Source: Candidatus Sulfotelmatobacter sp. (GTDB lineage: Bacteria > Acidobacteriota > Terriglobia > Terriglobales > Acidobacteriaceae). From it: 6,143 nucleotides of DNA. Below are positions 5,980-6,143 of this stretch, one piece after another (the stretch's first letter is position 1; each line of letters starts with the position of its first letter). The notes beneath the pieces are model-generated. The model searched no databases, was not told where the DNA came from, and saw only the letters and a program-made list of their open reading frames with translations. The DNA lies in NCBI GenBank assembly GCA_030037515.1, contig JASHRE010000030.1, positions 1-6,143 of the forward strand, in the 5' to 3' direction. Position numbers and translations under genes: made by a program.

Positions 5980-6143
5980 TCAACGAGCTAATGCGTTGGC
6001 AGCATTGGAGGCGAGGATGAAGGCGGTCGCGGCGTCAACAACATATTCATTCTCGTACCAGAAAAAGGGCCAGGAGTCGGTGAGTTCGGGGAAGTCCGGC
6101 TTGAGGATGGTTACGCCCGGAACCATGCCGCCGGGGATGAAAG
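5980..6143 (-). CDS. C-terminal end of a probable family 9-like glycoside hydrolase (partial)
   Basis: Reading the minus strand from the right edge in the frame beginning TTC ATC CCC gives 53 sense codons and a TGA stop (complement of 5980-5982). The start lies outside the window. The peptide opens FIPGGMVPGV, continues through KPDFPELTDSWPFFWYENEY and ends ASNAANALAR. The order of elements (Gly-rich turn with PGG, a PDFPE segment, aromatic-rich W-P-F-F-W, then Asn-Glu followed by a helix ending in Ala-rich AANAL) resembles the final part of GH9 catalytic domains, where the catalytic acid Glu sits near the C-terminus. The Glu in 'ENEY' (residue 30 or 32 of the visible part) is the likely candidate. 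GH9 enzymes cleave beta-1,4-glucans or related glycans. Reasonably sure this is coding; moderately sure of the family, since only the tail is visible. Confidence 0.6.
   Translation of the reverse strand, partial: FIPGGMVPGVTILKPDFPELTDSWPFFWYENEYVVDAATAFILASNAANALAR

Noticed and set aside
5655..6020. A 121-codon plus-strand open frame across the gap right of the CBS gene
   Set aside because: It begins inside the CBS gene and ends inside the right-edge gene on the other strand. The product is Arg/Lys/Ser-rich and partly encoded by short repeats, and no ribosome-binding site is seen.

Overview
The window most likely comes from a member of the Acidobacteriota (class Terriglobia type). Three points suggest this: a TonB-dependent receptor with an N-terminal carboxypeptidase-regulatory-like domain, a layout typical of that phylum; a secreted coiled-coil protein of a kind I associate with it; and moderately high GC content with small lineage-specific proteins. 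This assignment rests on recognising families by eye, not on a search.

Layout: (1) 3-572 (+) is the 3' part of a PAS-domain signalling protein that stops right after the PAS domain, with no kinase domain. (2) 647-1351 (+) is a secreted protein with a disordered linker and a C-terminal coiled coil. (3) 1352-1508 is a convergent intergenic region with two hairpins; the one next to the receptor gene looks like its terminator. (4) 4746 down to 1509 (-) holds a two-gene unit: a 90-residue exported protein with a His/Cys motif, followed 82 bases later by a 960-residue TonB-dependent outer-membrane receptor. (5) 4747-4907 is a divergent control region with a good sigma70-like promoter facing the two-gene unit and a small palindrome on its -10 element. 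(6) 4908-5159 (+) is an 83-residue conserved small protein. (7) 5227-5679 (-) is a tandem CBS-domain protein. (8) 5680-5979 is a 300-base intergenic stretch with a promoter candidate for the CBS gene, short tandem repeats and nested inverted repeats. (9) 5980-6143 (-) is the last 53 codons of a gene entering from the right edge, best read as the C-terminal end of a family 9-like glycoside hydrolase.

The clearest functional unit is the receptor with its small partner. The small protein carries HxH, CxxC and a further His just after its signal sequence, recalling DUF2946-type proteins that sit beside metal-related TonB receptors. Metal or metal-complex uptake is therefore a reasonable guess, but no substrate can be read from the sequence. 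The other genes look unrelated to each other. I see no rRNA, tRNA, CRISPR array, insertion sequence, prophage or toxin-antitoxin gene. Nothing amounts to a clear new system; the most under-described items are the small His/Cys protein with its control region and the 83-residue protein.
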